From Synechococcus sp. M16CYN (GTDB lineage: Bacteria > Cyanobacteriota > Cyanobacteriia > PCC-6307 > Cyanobiaceae), in assembly GCF_040371545.1 (NCBI RefSeq), contig NZ_AP029048.1, forward strand, positions 186,001 to 250,000: a stretch of DNA of 64,000 bases. Direction: 5' to 3'. This document shows positions 42,486-51,259 of the stretch, piece by piece. Below the pieces are notes generated by a model. The model was not told the origin of the DNA and made no database searches. It saw nothing but the letters and a program-made list of their open reading frames with translations. A program made the position numbers and the translations under genes. Numbering within the stretch: position 1 is the first letter of the stretch; every line of letters begins with the position of its first letter.

Positions 42486-45074
42486 ATGCTGAGCATCTAC
42501 AGCGAACTGGCCGCTAAACGGGAAGCCCAGGGAGTTCCGGCGTTGCCGCTCACTGCCGAACAGACGAGGAGCTTGACAGAACTGCTCGAGGAGCCTACAG
42601 CCGAGAAGAAGCAAACCCTTCTTCACCTGCTCAGCGAACGCATTCCACCCGGAGTGGATGAAGCGGCCTATGTCAAAGCCACGTGGCTCAATGCTGTTGC
42701 TCAGGGTGGAATTACTAGTCCATTTGTTACGCCACTCGAGGCAACACGACTTCTGGGAACCATGCTCGGAGGCCACAATGTGACCGCTCTTGTCCAATTG
42801 CTAAAACACACCAATGAGCAATTGGCCGACTGTGCAGCGCAAGGCCTCGGTCAAATTCTGCTTGTTTATGACGCTTTGAATGAAGTTATGGACCTGGCGG
42901 AAAGCAACCGCTTCGCCAAACGGGTGGTCAACAGCTGGGCTGCAGCTGAGTGGTTCACAACACGAGCTGAACTAGCCAAAGCTATCACCGTGACTGTTTT
43001 CAAGGTGGAAGGTGAAACCAATACCGACGATCTGTCCCCGGCTACCCACGCCACAACCCGCTCTGATATTCCTTTGCACGCTTTAGCGATGCTAGAAACA
43101 AAGTATCCAGACTGTCTCAAAACAATTGCGACTTTGAAACATAAAGGCCATCCCGTGGCTTACGTAGGCGATGTGGTGGGCACAGGCAGCTCCAGAAAAA
43201 GTGCCATCAATTCCGTTCTCTGGCATATAGGAAATGACATCCCCCATGTGCCGAATAAACGAGCTGGAGGAGTGATTATGGGTGGCAAAATCGCACCGAT
43301 TTTTTTCAATACAGCGGAAGATTCTGGTGCTCTTCCCATTGAATGTGATGTCAGCAAACTGAATACCGGCGATGTGATCACAATCCGCCCTCATGCTGGA
43401 ACGGTAGAACGCGACGGTGAGGTGGTCAGTCGTTTTGATCTCAAGCCAAGCACCATGAGTGATGAGGTGCGTGCAGGCGGGCGTGTTCCTCTGATGATCG
43501 GTAGAACGCTTACTGATAAAGTCCGCAACCGGCTGGGACTTCTTCCCTCGCCACTATTTATTCGCCCAAGTTTACCTGTAGACACTGGCAAAGGTTTTAC
43601 CTTGGCCCAAAAAATAGTGGGTAAAGCCTGCAGTCTCCCGGGCGTTCAACCAGGCACTAATTGCGAACCACTTATGACAACAGTTGGTTCCCAAGACACC
43701 ACAGGACCAATGACACGTGACGAGATGAAGGAATTGGCCTGCCTGGGTTTCTCGTCCGACCTCGTAATGCAGAGCTTTTGCCACACTGCGGCTTATCCCA
43801 AGCCTGTAGATCTACGAACTCAGCAAGACTTGCCTGATTTCTTTTCCCAGCGCGGCGGAGTAGCCCTACGCCCAGGAGATGGAATTATCCACAGTTGGCT
43901 AAATCGCATGCTTTTGCCAGATACTGTTGGCACAGGTGGAGACAGCCATACACGATTCCCCCTCGGCATTTCTTTTCCCGCTGGTTCTGGTTTGGTGGCA
44001 TTTGCTGCTGCAATTGGCGTCATGCCGTTGGATATGCCGGAGTCGATACTGGTGCGTTTCAGTGGTGCGCTTCAACCTGGCGTGACCCTGCGCGATGTTG
44101 TAAATGCAATCCCTTGGGTAGCGATTCAAAAAGGCTTATTAACTGTAGATAAAACCAACAAAAAGAACGTTTTTAATGGCCGGATAATGGAAATTGAAGG
44201 CCTTCCTGACTTAAAGCTTGAGCAAGCTTTTGAACTCACCGACGCCACAGCTGAACGATCTTGTGCTGGCTGCACAATCAAACTCTCCGAAAAAACGGTC
44301 AGTGAATACCTATGCAGCAATGTAGTGTTGTTAAAAAACATGATTGCCCGTGGTTACGGCAATGTTCGAACTCTTGCTCGACGCATCAAAGCTATGGAAG
44401 ATTGGCTTGCGAATCCCCAACTTCTTGAAGCTGATGCCAGTGCAGAGTATTCCGAGGTTATAGAGATCAATCTCGATGAGCTAACGGAACCTATTTTGGC
44501 TTGCCCCAACGACCCTGACAACGTGAAATTGCTCAGCGAAGTGGCTGGAGAACCTGTACAGGAAGTCTTTATTGGCTCTTGCATGACCAACATAGGTCAC
44601 TATCGTGCAGCGGCTAAAGTGCTCGAAGGCGTTGGTAAGAGCAAAGCCCGTTTGTGGGTTTGTCCGCCCACACGAATGGATGAAGAGATGTTGAAGGGGG
44701 AGGGTTACTACGCAATATTCGAGGCGGCTGGTAGTCGTATGGAAATGCCTGGCTGCTCTCTTTGCATGGGTAACCAGGCGCGCGTCGGCGACAATACCAA
44801 TGTGTTCTCTACTAGTACACGCAATTTCGATAACAGGCTTGGTAAGGGAGCTCGAGTCTACCTAGGTAGCGCTGAGCTCGCTGCAGTTTGTGCATTGTTA
44901 GGTCGTATTCCTAACACTGAAGAGTATCAACGCATTGCTACAGAGAAGATTTATCGCTTTTCAGGAGAGCTTTATCGCTACTTGAACTTCGACCGAATTG
45001 CAGGATTCAAAGATCAGGGGCGTGTAGTGAGCATCGATGAAGAAGCGATTTTTCTTGCGCAAGCCCGAAACTAA
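42486..45074 (+). CDS. acnB: Bifunctional aconitate hydratase 2 (AcnB)
   Basis: 862 residues, AcnB architecture: N-terminal HEAT-like helical domain (about 1-160), then the small swivelling domain (KVEGETNTDDLSPATHATTR), then the catalytic domains. The iron-sulfur cluster ligands are in FIGSCMTNIGHYRAAAKVL and the late PGCSLCMGNQARVGD, with GDSHTRFPLG for substrate binding. It isomerises citrate and isocitrate (and methylcitrate in some organisms). All key parts are intact. The ClC gene starts 3 bases after its stop, suggesting one transcript. Confidence 0.95.
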   Translation: MLSIYSELAAKREAQGVPALPLTAEQTRSLTELLEEPTAEKKQTLLHLLSERIPPGVDEAAYVKATWLNAVAQGGITSPFVTPLEATRLLGTMLGGHNVTALVQLLKHTNEQLADCAAQGLGQILLVYDALNEVMDLAESNRFAKRVVNSWAAAEWFTTRAELAKAITVTVFKVEGETNTDDLSPATHATTRSDIPLHALAMLETKYPDCLKTIATLKHKGHPVAYVGDVVGTGSSRKSAINSVLWHIGNDIPHVPNKRAGGVIMGGKIAPIFFNTAEDSGALPIECDVSKLNTGDVITIRPHAGTVERDGEVVSRFDLKPSTMSDEVRAGGRVPLMIGRTLTDKVRNRLGLLPSPLFIRPSLPVDTGKGFTLAQKIVGKACSLPGVQPGTNCEPLMTTVGSQDTTGPMTRDEMKELACLGFSSDLVMQSFCHTAAYPKPVDLRTQQDLPDFFSQRGGVALRPGDGIIHSWLNRMLLPDTVGTGGDSHTRFPLGISFPAGSGLVAFAAAIGVMPLDMPESILVRFSGALQPGVTLRDVVNAIPWVAIQKGLLTVDKTNKKNVFNGRIMEIEGLPDLKLEQAFELTDATAERSCAGCTIKLSEKTVSEYLCSNVVLLKNMIARGYGNVRTLARRIKAMEDWLANPQLLEADASAEYSEVIEINLDELTEPILACPNDPDNVKLLSEVAGEPVQEVFIGSCMTNIGHYRAAAKVLEGVGKSKARLWVCPPTRMDEEMLKGEGYYAIFEAAGSRMEMPGCSLCMGNQARVGDNTNVFSTSTRNFDNRLGKGARVYLGSAELAAVCALLGRIPNTEEYQRIATEKIYRFSGELYRYLNFDRIAGFKDQGRVVSIDEEAIFLAQARN

Positions 45075-45077
45075 ACT

Positions 45078-46445
45078 GTGCACTCTGTGAACGACCCACA
45101 ACAAAATCAAGATCCCCTAATTTCAAGCCATAGTATCCGCCGGCTTTTGGAACGTGGCTGGTTGGTTGTAGTTATAGCTCTCTCTCTTACAGGACTTGGA
45201 GCCACGATCGCTGGATTACTGTTCCAAAGCGGTATTTACCTACTGAGTGATTGGCGCCGTGAATTACTTCTTGAGATTCCTGCCTGGATTGTGTTGCCTT
45301 TTCTGGGTGCTTTTGGAGGTTTTGTGTCCGGATGGTTGGTGAGCAATCTCGCACCAGCTGCTGGTGGGGCAGGTGTAACCCACATCATGGGTTTTTTACG
45401 CCATAAGTCAGTCCCCATGGGACTGCGAGTGGGTTTTGTGAAATTGGTGGCGGGAATTGTTGCTATCGGCTGTGGATTCCCTCTCGGTCCTGAAGGTCCA
45501 GCAGTGCAAATGGGTGGATCCGTCGCTTGGCAGATGTCGCGATGGTTAAAAGCACCTGTCGCTTTTCGAAGGTTGATCGTGGCAGCAGGCGGGGGCGCCG
45601 GCATCGCAGCAGTATTCAATGCACCACTGGGTGGATTTATTTACGCCATTGAGGAATTGTTAAACTCAGCAAGGCCAGTCGTGCTTCTTTTGGTTCTAAT
45701 CACTACCTTTTCAGCCGACACATGGGCTGATGTGCTTAGTGTTTTTGGACTGGGTTCTGGAACCAAAGGACTTGATCCCATATTAGGCTTTTTGCTCGAA
45801 CGTAAGTTTCCAATTGATGTAGAATTCTTCCCCATCGATGTGATTTACTTAATCACCCTTGGGTTTTTCGTTGGCATTTTAGCGGAACTGTACACTCGTT
45901 ATGTTCTGATGATGCAACGTCAAGGACAAAATTGGTTTGGTGATCAGCTAGTTCTGCGAATGAGCCTAAGTGGTCTTATTTTAGGCGGCGTTTACGCAGC
46001 TTTACCATCAAAATTTCATAACCTTGATGAGTTATTTCACGTCATTGGGTCTAGCCAAACAGACGCTGCACAGGCCTTAGCTGGTTTTGCTGTCCTATTC
46101 CTCAGCACCGGACTAGCAGCAGCATCTGGTGCTCCCGGGGGTCTATTCATGCCTATGCTGACGCTCGGAGGAGCTATTGGCCTAGCCTGCGGCGATTGGG
46201 TCCAGTCTCTTACTGGCCACCTTCCTAATACCTATGTTTTTGCTGGCATGGGTGCATTCGTAGCTGGTTGCTCAAGAACGCCAATTACAGCTATGTTCTT
46301 AGCTTTTGCGCTGGTGAAAGACTTGCTGATCTTGAAGCCGATCCTAATAGCTTGTCTCACTAGTTTTTTAGTAGCTCGAATCTTCAGCAACCACTCTATT
46401 TATGAGCGCCAAATGAGTATGGAGGCAACAAGTATGAAGATTTAG
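45078..46445 (+). CDS. ClC-family chloride channel/transporter
   Basis: 455 residues with the ClC fold. Selectivity motifs: GFPLGPEGPAVQMGG with the gating Glu139 in G-P-E-G-P; LGGFIYAIEELLNS with the internal proton-pathway glutamate; SGAPGGLFMPMLTLGGAIG (the G-x-F-x-P filter); and GAFVAGCSRTPITAM near the end. Start is GTG three bases after acnB. No C-terminal CBS domains are present, as in E. coli-type ClC exchangers. The gating and proton glutamates suggest a Cl-/H+ antiporter rather than a channel, by analogy. Confidence 0.9.
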   Translation: MHSVNDPQQNQDPLISSHSIRRLLERGWLVVVIALSLTGLGATIAGLLFQSGIYLLSDWRRELLLEIPAWIVLPFLGAFGGFVSGWLVSNLAPAAGGAGVTHIMGFLRHKSVPMGLRVGFVKLVAGIVAIGCGFPLGPEGPAVQMGGSVAWQMSRWLKAPVAFRRLIVAAGGGAGIAAVFNAPLGGFIYAIEELLNSARPVVLLLVLITTFSADTWADVLSVFGLGSGTKGLDPILGFLLERKFPIDVEFFPIDVIYLITLGFFVGILAELYTRYVLMMQRQGQNWFGDQLVLRMSLSGLILGGVYAALPSKFHNLDELFHVIGSSQTDAAQALAGFAVLFLSTGLAAASGAPGGLFMPMLTLGGAIGLACGDWVQSLTGHLPNTYVFAGMGAFVAGCSRTPITAMFLAFALVKDLLILKPILIACLTSFLVARIFSNHSIYERQMSMEATSMKI

Positions 46446-47409
46446 ATAAAAAACCTCAAAAAATTTACACTATTTAATAAGCTTTGACTAGGTTAAACAT
46501 TTTAATTGCCAAACTAGTTTTTGATCTATATATTTATCTGTTAAAGAAAATGTAGATGTAAAAATAAGTCTAAATAACTTATAAAACCGTTACCTTAGCT
46601 TTAGTTAAATAAATTTTGAACGACAGTATTTGCTTCTAATTTCATCAAAGGTTCCTAATTTTAAATAGCGATGGGCAAGATTACTCGATCAAGAGCGACT
46701 AATCGATAAATCTATAGTATGAGAAAAAATTAAATTGTGATCTTCTGAATTAAGAAACCCCACGATTCAATCCAACATTGCTGGACTCTAATATACGAAA
46801 AACTATTTTGGCTTTTCCCAGTATTTAATTCGTTCAGTGTTATCAACCTAGACTACCAAATTGCCTAAGTCACCCCTTCTTGATAACGTCATAATGTAGA
46901 TGTTTACTTTTTCTCTCAGAGCAAGCTTGCGAAAGTGCCAAGAATCTCTGTATTATTGATTTCTGTACTATTACTTTAGGCATCTTCCATTAAGATATAA
47001 ATGACGCTTTAAGACTGTTAAAGCTACTGAGACTGGCACATTGTAGCCTGAATTAATTAAAAAATAGGCTCGATGTGGAAATACTCTAAACTACCTCACT
47101 CTAGTGAGGCCAGAAAAGCTACCTGGCCCAGCACCTATTGCAACGGGGACTCATAGCTATCAGTAATTGTGCTGACTATGCTCAATTTAGTTACCTAATT
47201 TTCTCACCGTGAATCTTATCCCTGGATAATTTCTATTCTCACAGTCAGCAAACATTTGAGTCTATTAAATAGATTCACCATCTAACATCCCGGTTTTCAG
47301 AATCATAAAGCCCAAGTCGGTCGCTCTAGGCCTCCTTACCGCCATGGGTCTTAAGAGTCGGGAAACCCAGTTTGTTACATTTTAGACCCGTCATGAATGC
47401 TCTTTCTGC
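46446..47409. other. Gene-free region
   Basis: About 960 bases between convergent genes (ClC on plus, O-antigen-ligase-like on minus). The left two thirds are AT-rich; from 47090 on the composition is mixed. No protein-like ORF, tRNA or strong terminator was recognised. Confidence 0.45.
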
Positions 47410-48666
47410 TTACTTCGCAAAAACTACAAAATTATTGCGAACATGCTCTTGGACGAAGCATCTTAAACCAGCTAACAGAACCCAGCCAAGGACATTCACC
47501 CTACTGTCGAAAAATGGAAGATCGGTTGCATGCACTGCTATTAGCACCAGTGTAGCTGTCCACCAAGCTCGTTCCAGCGCACTTTGTTCTAAGATTCCGC
47601 GTCGCAATGACAGAATTAAAAGCAGCAACACCGTTCCCACAACCAACAGGGTTACTGGCAAACCGTAACTAATCGTTAACTCCAAAGGTAAGTTGTGAGA
47701 GTGGCCGTGCCACTCTTTGGCGGCATAAACCGGGTACAAGACACTGAAAGCGGCTGCGCCCCAACCCAACCAAGGGCGAGCAGCCACTAGCCCAACCCCA
47801 TACTCCCACTGCCCAAGACGGGTATGCTTCCAAGGTATTGGGTTTCCCTGTTCAAGCAATCTCACCGCTATCTGATCTGGAAGTAAGCCGGCGCTCCATT
47901 CCTTCAAACTAATGGGAACGCCTGGTAACAAAGCCAACAATAGGGGTAACGCCAGGACAGACAACAGCGGTAATAGCCAAAACCATTGTAACGGACCTAC
48001 CACCAAAGGCACTGCAAGCGTTAGAGCACCCATAGCATTTCGAGATTGCGTTAAAAGAATTGCGATAGCACCGGACAAGGTTAAGACCAATGCACCAGTA
48101 CGCCGTAACCATCCATCAGGACGCAATACACATGCCAACGTCAAAGGCCAAACCACTCCTAACCATGCACCAGTGATGTTGGCGTAATTAAATAACCCTG
48201 AAAGTCGACCGTTCGGTTCACCTCCAGGGGCCATGAACCAAATAATCGCACTGCCTCCTAATCGCCACGGACCAGACCACCCCAAAAGCATCTGTCCTAA
48301 ACCAGTTACCAAGACAGGTACTGTGCCAGCTACAAGCATCCAGGCAGCTTGGCAGCGTTGTTTCTCTGTTGTGAGATGCGGCTGAAATGCCCAGAAGGCC
48401 CAAAAGAACGGGAGCCAATTAGCTAGTCCCGCTCGTGCTAACACACCGGACTCGGCAAACCAGCATCCTACTAGCATTAAAAGGCCAGCCAAGAGAAATG
48501 GCTGTGTCCATCTATCACGCCAGATCGGTTGATCACGGCCACGACTCCCACCAATGCAGGCTACAAGAAGACAAAGTGCAGCTAAAAGCGCACTAGAGGG
48601 AAGCAAAAACAAACCCAGCCGAAAGAGCTGACCACTAGAAAGCTTTCCTACCGGGCACGGCCTCAT
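47410..48666 (-). CDS. O-antigen ligase/polymerase family membrane protein (Wzy/WaaL-like)
   Basis: 418 residues with about ten or more hydrophobic helices. The largest periplasmic loop carries WEYGVGLVAARPWLGWGAAA and ends in EWHGHSHNLPLELTISYGLP, the H-x-H-N-x-x-L motif of the Wzy_C (O-antigen ligase) domain. LLTQSRNAMGAL with an arginine in a mid-protein helix is also typical. In cyanobacteria, members of this family include IctB, formerly linked to bicarbonate accumulation, and the true role is most likely in surface polysaccharide assembly. No glycan genes are beside it. The ATG at 48666 gives a short polar N-terminus. Confidence 0.8.
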   Translation of the reverse strand: MRPCPVGKLSSGQLFRLGLFLLPSSALLAALCLLVACIGGSRGRDQPIWRDRWTQPFLLAGLLMLVGCWFAESGVLARAGLANWLPFFWAFWAFQPHLTTEKQRCQAAWMLVAGTVPVLVTGLGQMLLGWSGPWRLGGSAIIWFMAPGGEPNGRLSGLFNYANITGAWLGVVWPLTLACVLRPDGWLRRTGALVLTLSGAIAILLTQSRNAMGALTLAVPLVVGPLQWFWLLPLLSVLALPLLLALLPGVPISLKEWSAGLLPDQIAVRLLEQGNPIPWKHTRLGQWEYGVGLVAARPWLGWGAAAFSVLYPVYAAKEWHGHSHNLPLELTISYGLPVTLLVVGTVLLLLILSLRRGILEQSALERAWWTATLVLIAVHATDLPFFDSRVNVLGWVLLAGLRCFVQEHVRNNFVVFAK

Positions 48667-49634
48667 CGCTCAGAAACTTTCGTATGACAGCAATAAATCA
48701 TCACCTAGCGATGCACAATGCAGCTGCAAGGACGTATATTTAGAGCTCATTGCTCCATATCAAGTTCCTAACCGATTAGATTACTTGAGCTTATCACGTT
48801 GACTGATGTGAACCGCCGTTCGTTTGATTATCGAGCTGTCATCGAGATCCCCTCTTCAGCAATACGGTGAGCGGTGGCATCGGCTATTTGACGCCCTGCT
48901 TCCAATAATGATGAAAAGTACACCAACCAGGGGCAAGGCCGCAGCTCTTAAAAAATGGGTAAAAATAAATGATAAATATTGATCATATCAAGCAAGCAGC
49001 CTAGGGATTTGTTAAAATTGGGTGCTCGCATGCACTCAGCCAAAATAACCAAGTTCAACGACATAATTCTGAGATAAAATTACAAAATGCTTGGCCTAAT
49101 TTTTAACTTTGAAGACGGTTTAGCTAAAAGTTAAAATAACGAGGGAAATTAAATTTCCGGCATAGCAATTCTAAAGTCAAATGCGATTGATGTTAATAAG
49201 CGGCAACCATATTGACAATTATTCAATCTAGACTTAACAAAGCGGCTTTGGCAAATAGTTATTATTTGCTTCCCGAAAAGGATTTATACCTTCGACAATT
49301 GATCTGGTAAATGTTGTTAGACTTAACCAGAAAGTTAAATGCCTAAGCTCTGATTTTACTGTCAATTTATAACTTACTACCAAGTCTCAGGATTTTTAAA
49401 TGCCTTTCGATCTGGCTTGGGAGCCCCCCAATGCCCATACTGGCTAACGATTAACACAATAAACCCGCCGCTGACTATATGTCCTACGCCTCATATTCCA
49501 TTTACAAAGCGAAAGCAACAGAAGATCGGATCATCTGCAGGATGACCCCAGTCTCACTTACGACAAAGCTTTGAAAAGCAAGTTCTCCCGTAAGAAAGTT
49601 CCTGGTTAAAGTCTTCAGAAATTGTTTCCTGACC
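48667..49634. other. Gene-free region upstream of psbQ
   Basis: About 970 bases. It holds one protein-like minus-strand fragment at 48828-48947, listed separately. AT-rich from about 48950 to 49390. The stretch 49400-49630 has balanced composition and probably includes the psbQ promoter and leader; a 15-codon reading (MPFDLAWEPPNAHTG) at about 49400 ends in a stop and may be debris. Confidence 0.4.
48828..48947 (-). pseudogene. Possible remnant of a small gene
   Basis: A 39-codon minus-strand frame between stops reading ELRPCPWLVYFSSLLEAGRQ, IADATAHRIAEEG..., with amphipathic helical character and a possible GTG start at residue 9. It looks more like real protein than the surrounding sequence, but has no ATG and no ribosome-binding site. 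I cannot assign a family. Confidence 0.3.
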
Positions 49635-50084
49635 ATGCTGAAGGCCATGCGTCGCCTCGCCGCGTTCTGCCTCTGCATCAGCCTTTCCTGGGGTCTAATT
49701 GCTCCAGTAAGTAGTGGAGCTGCCACTACAAAACCGAAGGACTTGACTGTGATCAAACGCCAAGCCGAAGCTTTTGTTGAAACCAAGGCTCGCTTACCTG
49801 AACTTGCTCGTCTTGTCAGTGCCGAAGACTGGACCTTCACCCGTAATTTGATTCACGGCCCCATGCAGGAAGTGGGTCGCGAAATGCTCTACATCAATGC
49901 AAGCCTAGATCGTGCGGAGCGCAAAGAGGCAGACAAGTTAGCTCGCTCTTTAAAAGACGCCTTGGCAGATCTTGATGAGGCAGCTCGTCTACAGGATGCA
50001 GATCAAATGCAAAAGGCCTACAGCACACTTGCTGCCAGCTTTGATGCTTACTCTGGTGTGATACCCGCTGAGGCACTTAGCTGA
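49635..50084 (+). CDS. psbQ: Photosystem II extrinsic protein PsbQ (CyanoQ)
   Basis: 149 residues: signal sequence (about 1-30) then a four-helix-bundle protein with IKRQAEAFVETKARLPELAR and WTFTRNLIHGPMQEVGREML, the core stretch of cyanobacterial PsbQ. It binds the lumenal face of photosystem II and stabilises the oxygen-evolving complex. Cyanobacterial PsbQ is usually a lipoprotein; here the two cysteines (12 and 14) lie inside the hydrophobic core of the signal and there is no clear lipobox before the mature part (IAPVSSGAATT), so lipidation is doubtful. The start could be the Met at residue 5. The stop adjoins the following oxidoreductase. Confidence 0.85.
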   Translation: MLKAMRRLAAFCLCISLSWGLIAPVSSGAATTKPKDLTVIKRQAEAFVETKARLPELARLVSAEDWTFTRNLIHGPMQEVGREMLYINASLDRAERKEADKLARSLKDALADLDEAARLQDADQMQKAYSTLAASFDAYSGVIPAEALS

Positions 50085-51160
50085 TTGATTCTATCGCTGT
50101 CGTTGGTGCTGGTGTCATAGGTCTCAGTACTACGTGGCAGTTATGCCAACAAGGGCATCGTGTTGCTCTATTCGATCCAAGGCTCAGCCGACCGATCAAC
50201 GATGTTTTCTCCACCGGTCGGCTGAGCGGGAACGCCAGCGATGCGTCTCTGGGTGTATTAATGGGCTATGTATTCCGACAATCGAGTGGGCGCGGCTGGA
50301 GGATGCGTTATCGCAGTATGAAGCTTTGGCCTCAATGGATCGCACAGCTTCAAAGGTTCGAGCCATCACTTATCCTGCAAACATCTCTAGTTCAAATTGC
50401 AGCAGACGACAACGCATTCAGGCGAATGCTTCAATTAGCGAATAAGCGCCGTGACCTGGGATTGTGTACCGTTCCGGCAAAGGCAGTTCAACTAATCTGG
50501 CCAACGGCTCAATCCGGGGCACTTCAATCCAACAATGACGGTAGAATCAACCCGTTGATCTTACAAAGAGCTCTCCGTCTAGCGTTAAAAGAATGGGCTG
50601 TAGAGTTTATTCCAGAGCCAGTTGTTGAACTTGCCCGCTGCAAAAACGATTGGCATGTAATGTGCGCTGGGGGTCGCCGAGACACCTACGGCGCCGTTGT
50701 CGTGTGTGCTGCACTAGCGAGCCAAGAGTTGCTGAAGCCCCTAGGATACAGTTGGCCTATCAGTCCGGTACTTGGACAGGCCCTTGCGCTCCAGCTTAAT
50801 GACGAGCCTCCTAACTGGCTGGATTGGCCAGCTGTTCTTGTGGATCGAGGATTTAATTTGATTCCGGATGGTCCTAGACGACTACTGTTGGGAGCAACCG
50901 TAGAACCTGGAGATGTTGCTGCAAAAAATCCATTGGCTGCGATGCAGACTCTGAACAATGGAGCTCCGGATTGGTTGCGAAGGGCCGAACCTATTAAGCA
51001 ATGGGCTGGTTTACGAGCACGACCGGTTGGACATTCAGCTCCGTTGCTTGAAAAATTAGAAACAGGATTGCTACTGGCGTCAGGTCATTACCGTAATGGT
51101 GTTCTTTTAGCGCCAGCAACAGCAGAATGGGTCGCTTGTGTCTTGGCTAATGCTATTTAG
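50081..51160 (+). CDS. FAD-dependent amine/amino-acid oxidoreductase (DAO family), start codon abnormal
   Basis: The reading frame begins immediately after an in-frame TAG at 50078 with CTG-ATT-GAT-TCT, then codes IAVVGAGVIGLSTTWQLCQQ, the complete FAD-binding G-x-G-x-x-G element at the N-terminus of DAO-family oxidases. The first ATG in frame (50261) would remove this essential motif. So the gene either starts at CTG 50081 or ATT 50084, or has lost its start. Later parts (NPLILQRALRLALKEWAVEF, GAVVVCAALAS, RRLLLGATVEPGDVAA, WAGLRARPVGHSAPLLE, GLLLASGHYRNGVLLAPATA) are intact, ending in the FAD-proximal GHYRNG motif. The frame overlaps the psbQ stop. About 359 residues; the substrate may be glycine or another amine. 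Confidence 0.75.
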   Translation: MIDSIAVVGAGVIGLSTTWQLCQQGHRVALFDPRLSRPINDVFSTGRLSGNASDASLGVLMGYVFRQSSGRGWRMRYRSMKLWPQWIAQLQRFEPSLILQTSLVQIAADDNAFRRMLQLANKRRDLGLCTVPAKAVQLIWPTAQSGALQSNNDGRINPLILQRALRLALKEWAVEFIPEPVVELARCKNDWHVMCAGGRRDTYGAVVVCAALASQELLKPLGYSWPISPVLGQALALQLNDEPPNWLDWPAVLVDRGFNLIPDGPRRLLLGATVEPGDVAAKNPLAAMQTLNNGAPDWLRRAEPIKQWAGLRARPVGHSAPLLEKLETGLLLASGHYRNGVLLAPATAEWVACVLANAI

Positions 51161-51185
51161 GTAGCTTCCTTATCTGCAATTTCAG

Positions 51186-51217
51186 CACGAAAGGATCTCT
51201 ATAGAAATCCTTTCGTG
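51186..51217. terminator. Convergent bidirectional terminator
   Basis: Perfect 11-bp stem CACGAAAGGAT / ATCCTTTCGTG (51186-51196 with 51207-51217), 10-base loop. It lies between the plus-strand oxidoreductase (ends 51160) and minus-strand dnaK (ends 51260), the expected place for a shared terminator, although T tracts on both sides are weak. Confidence 0.65.
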
Positions 51218-51259
51218 GAATTTATGGAAAAAATAATTAAAATAACCAAAAAAATTGCT

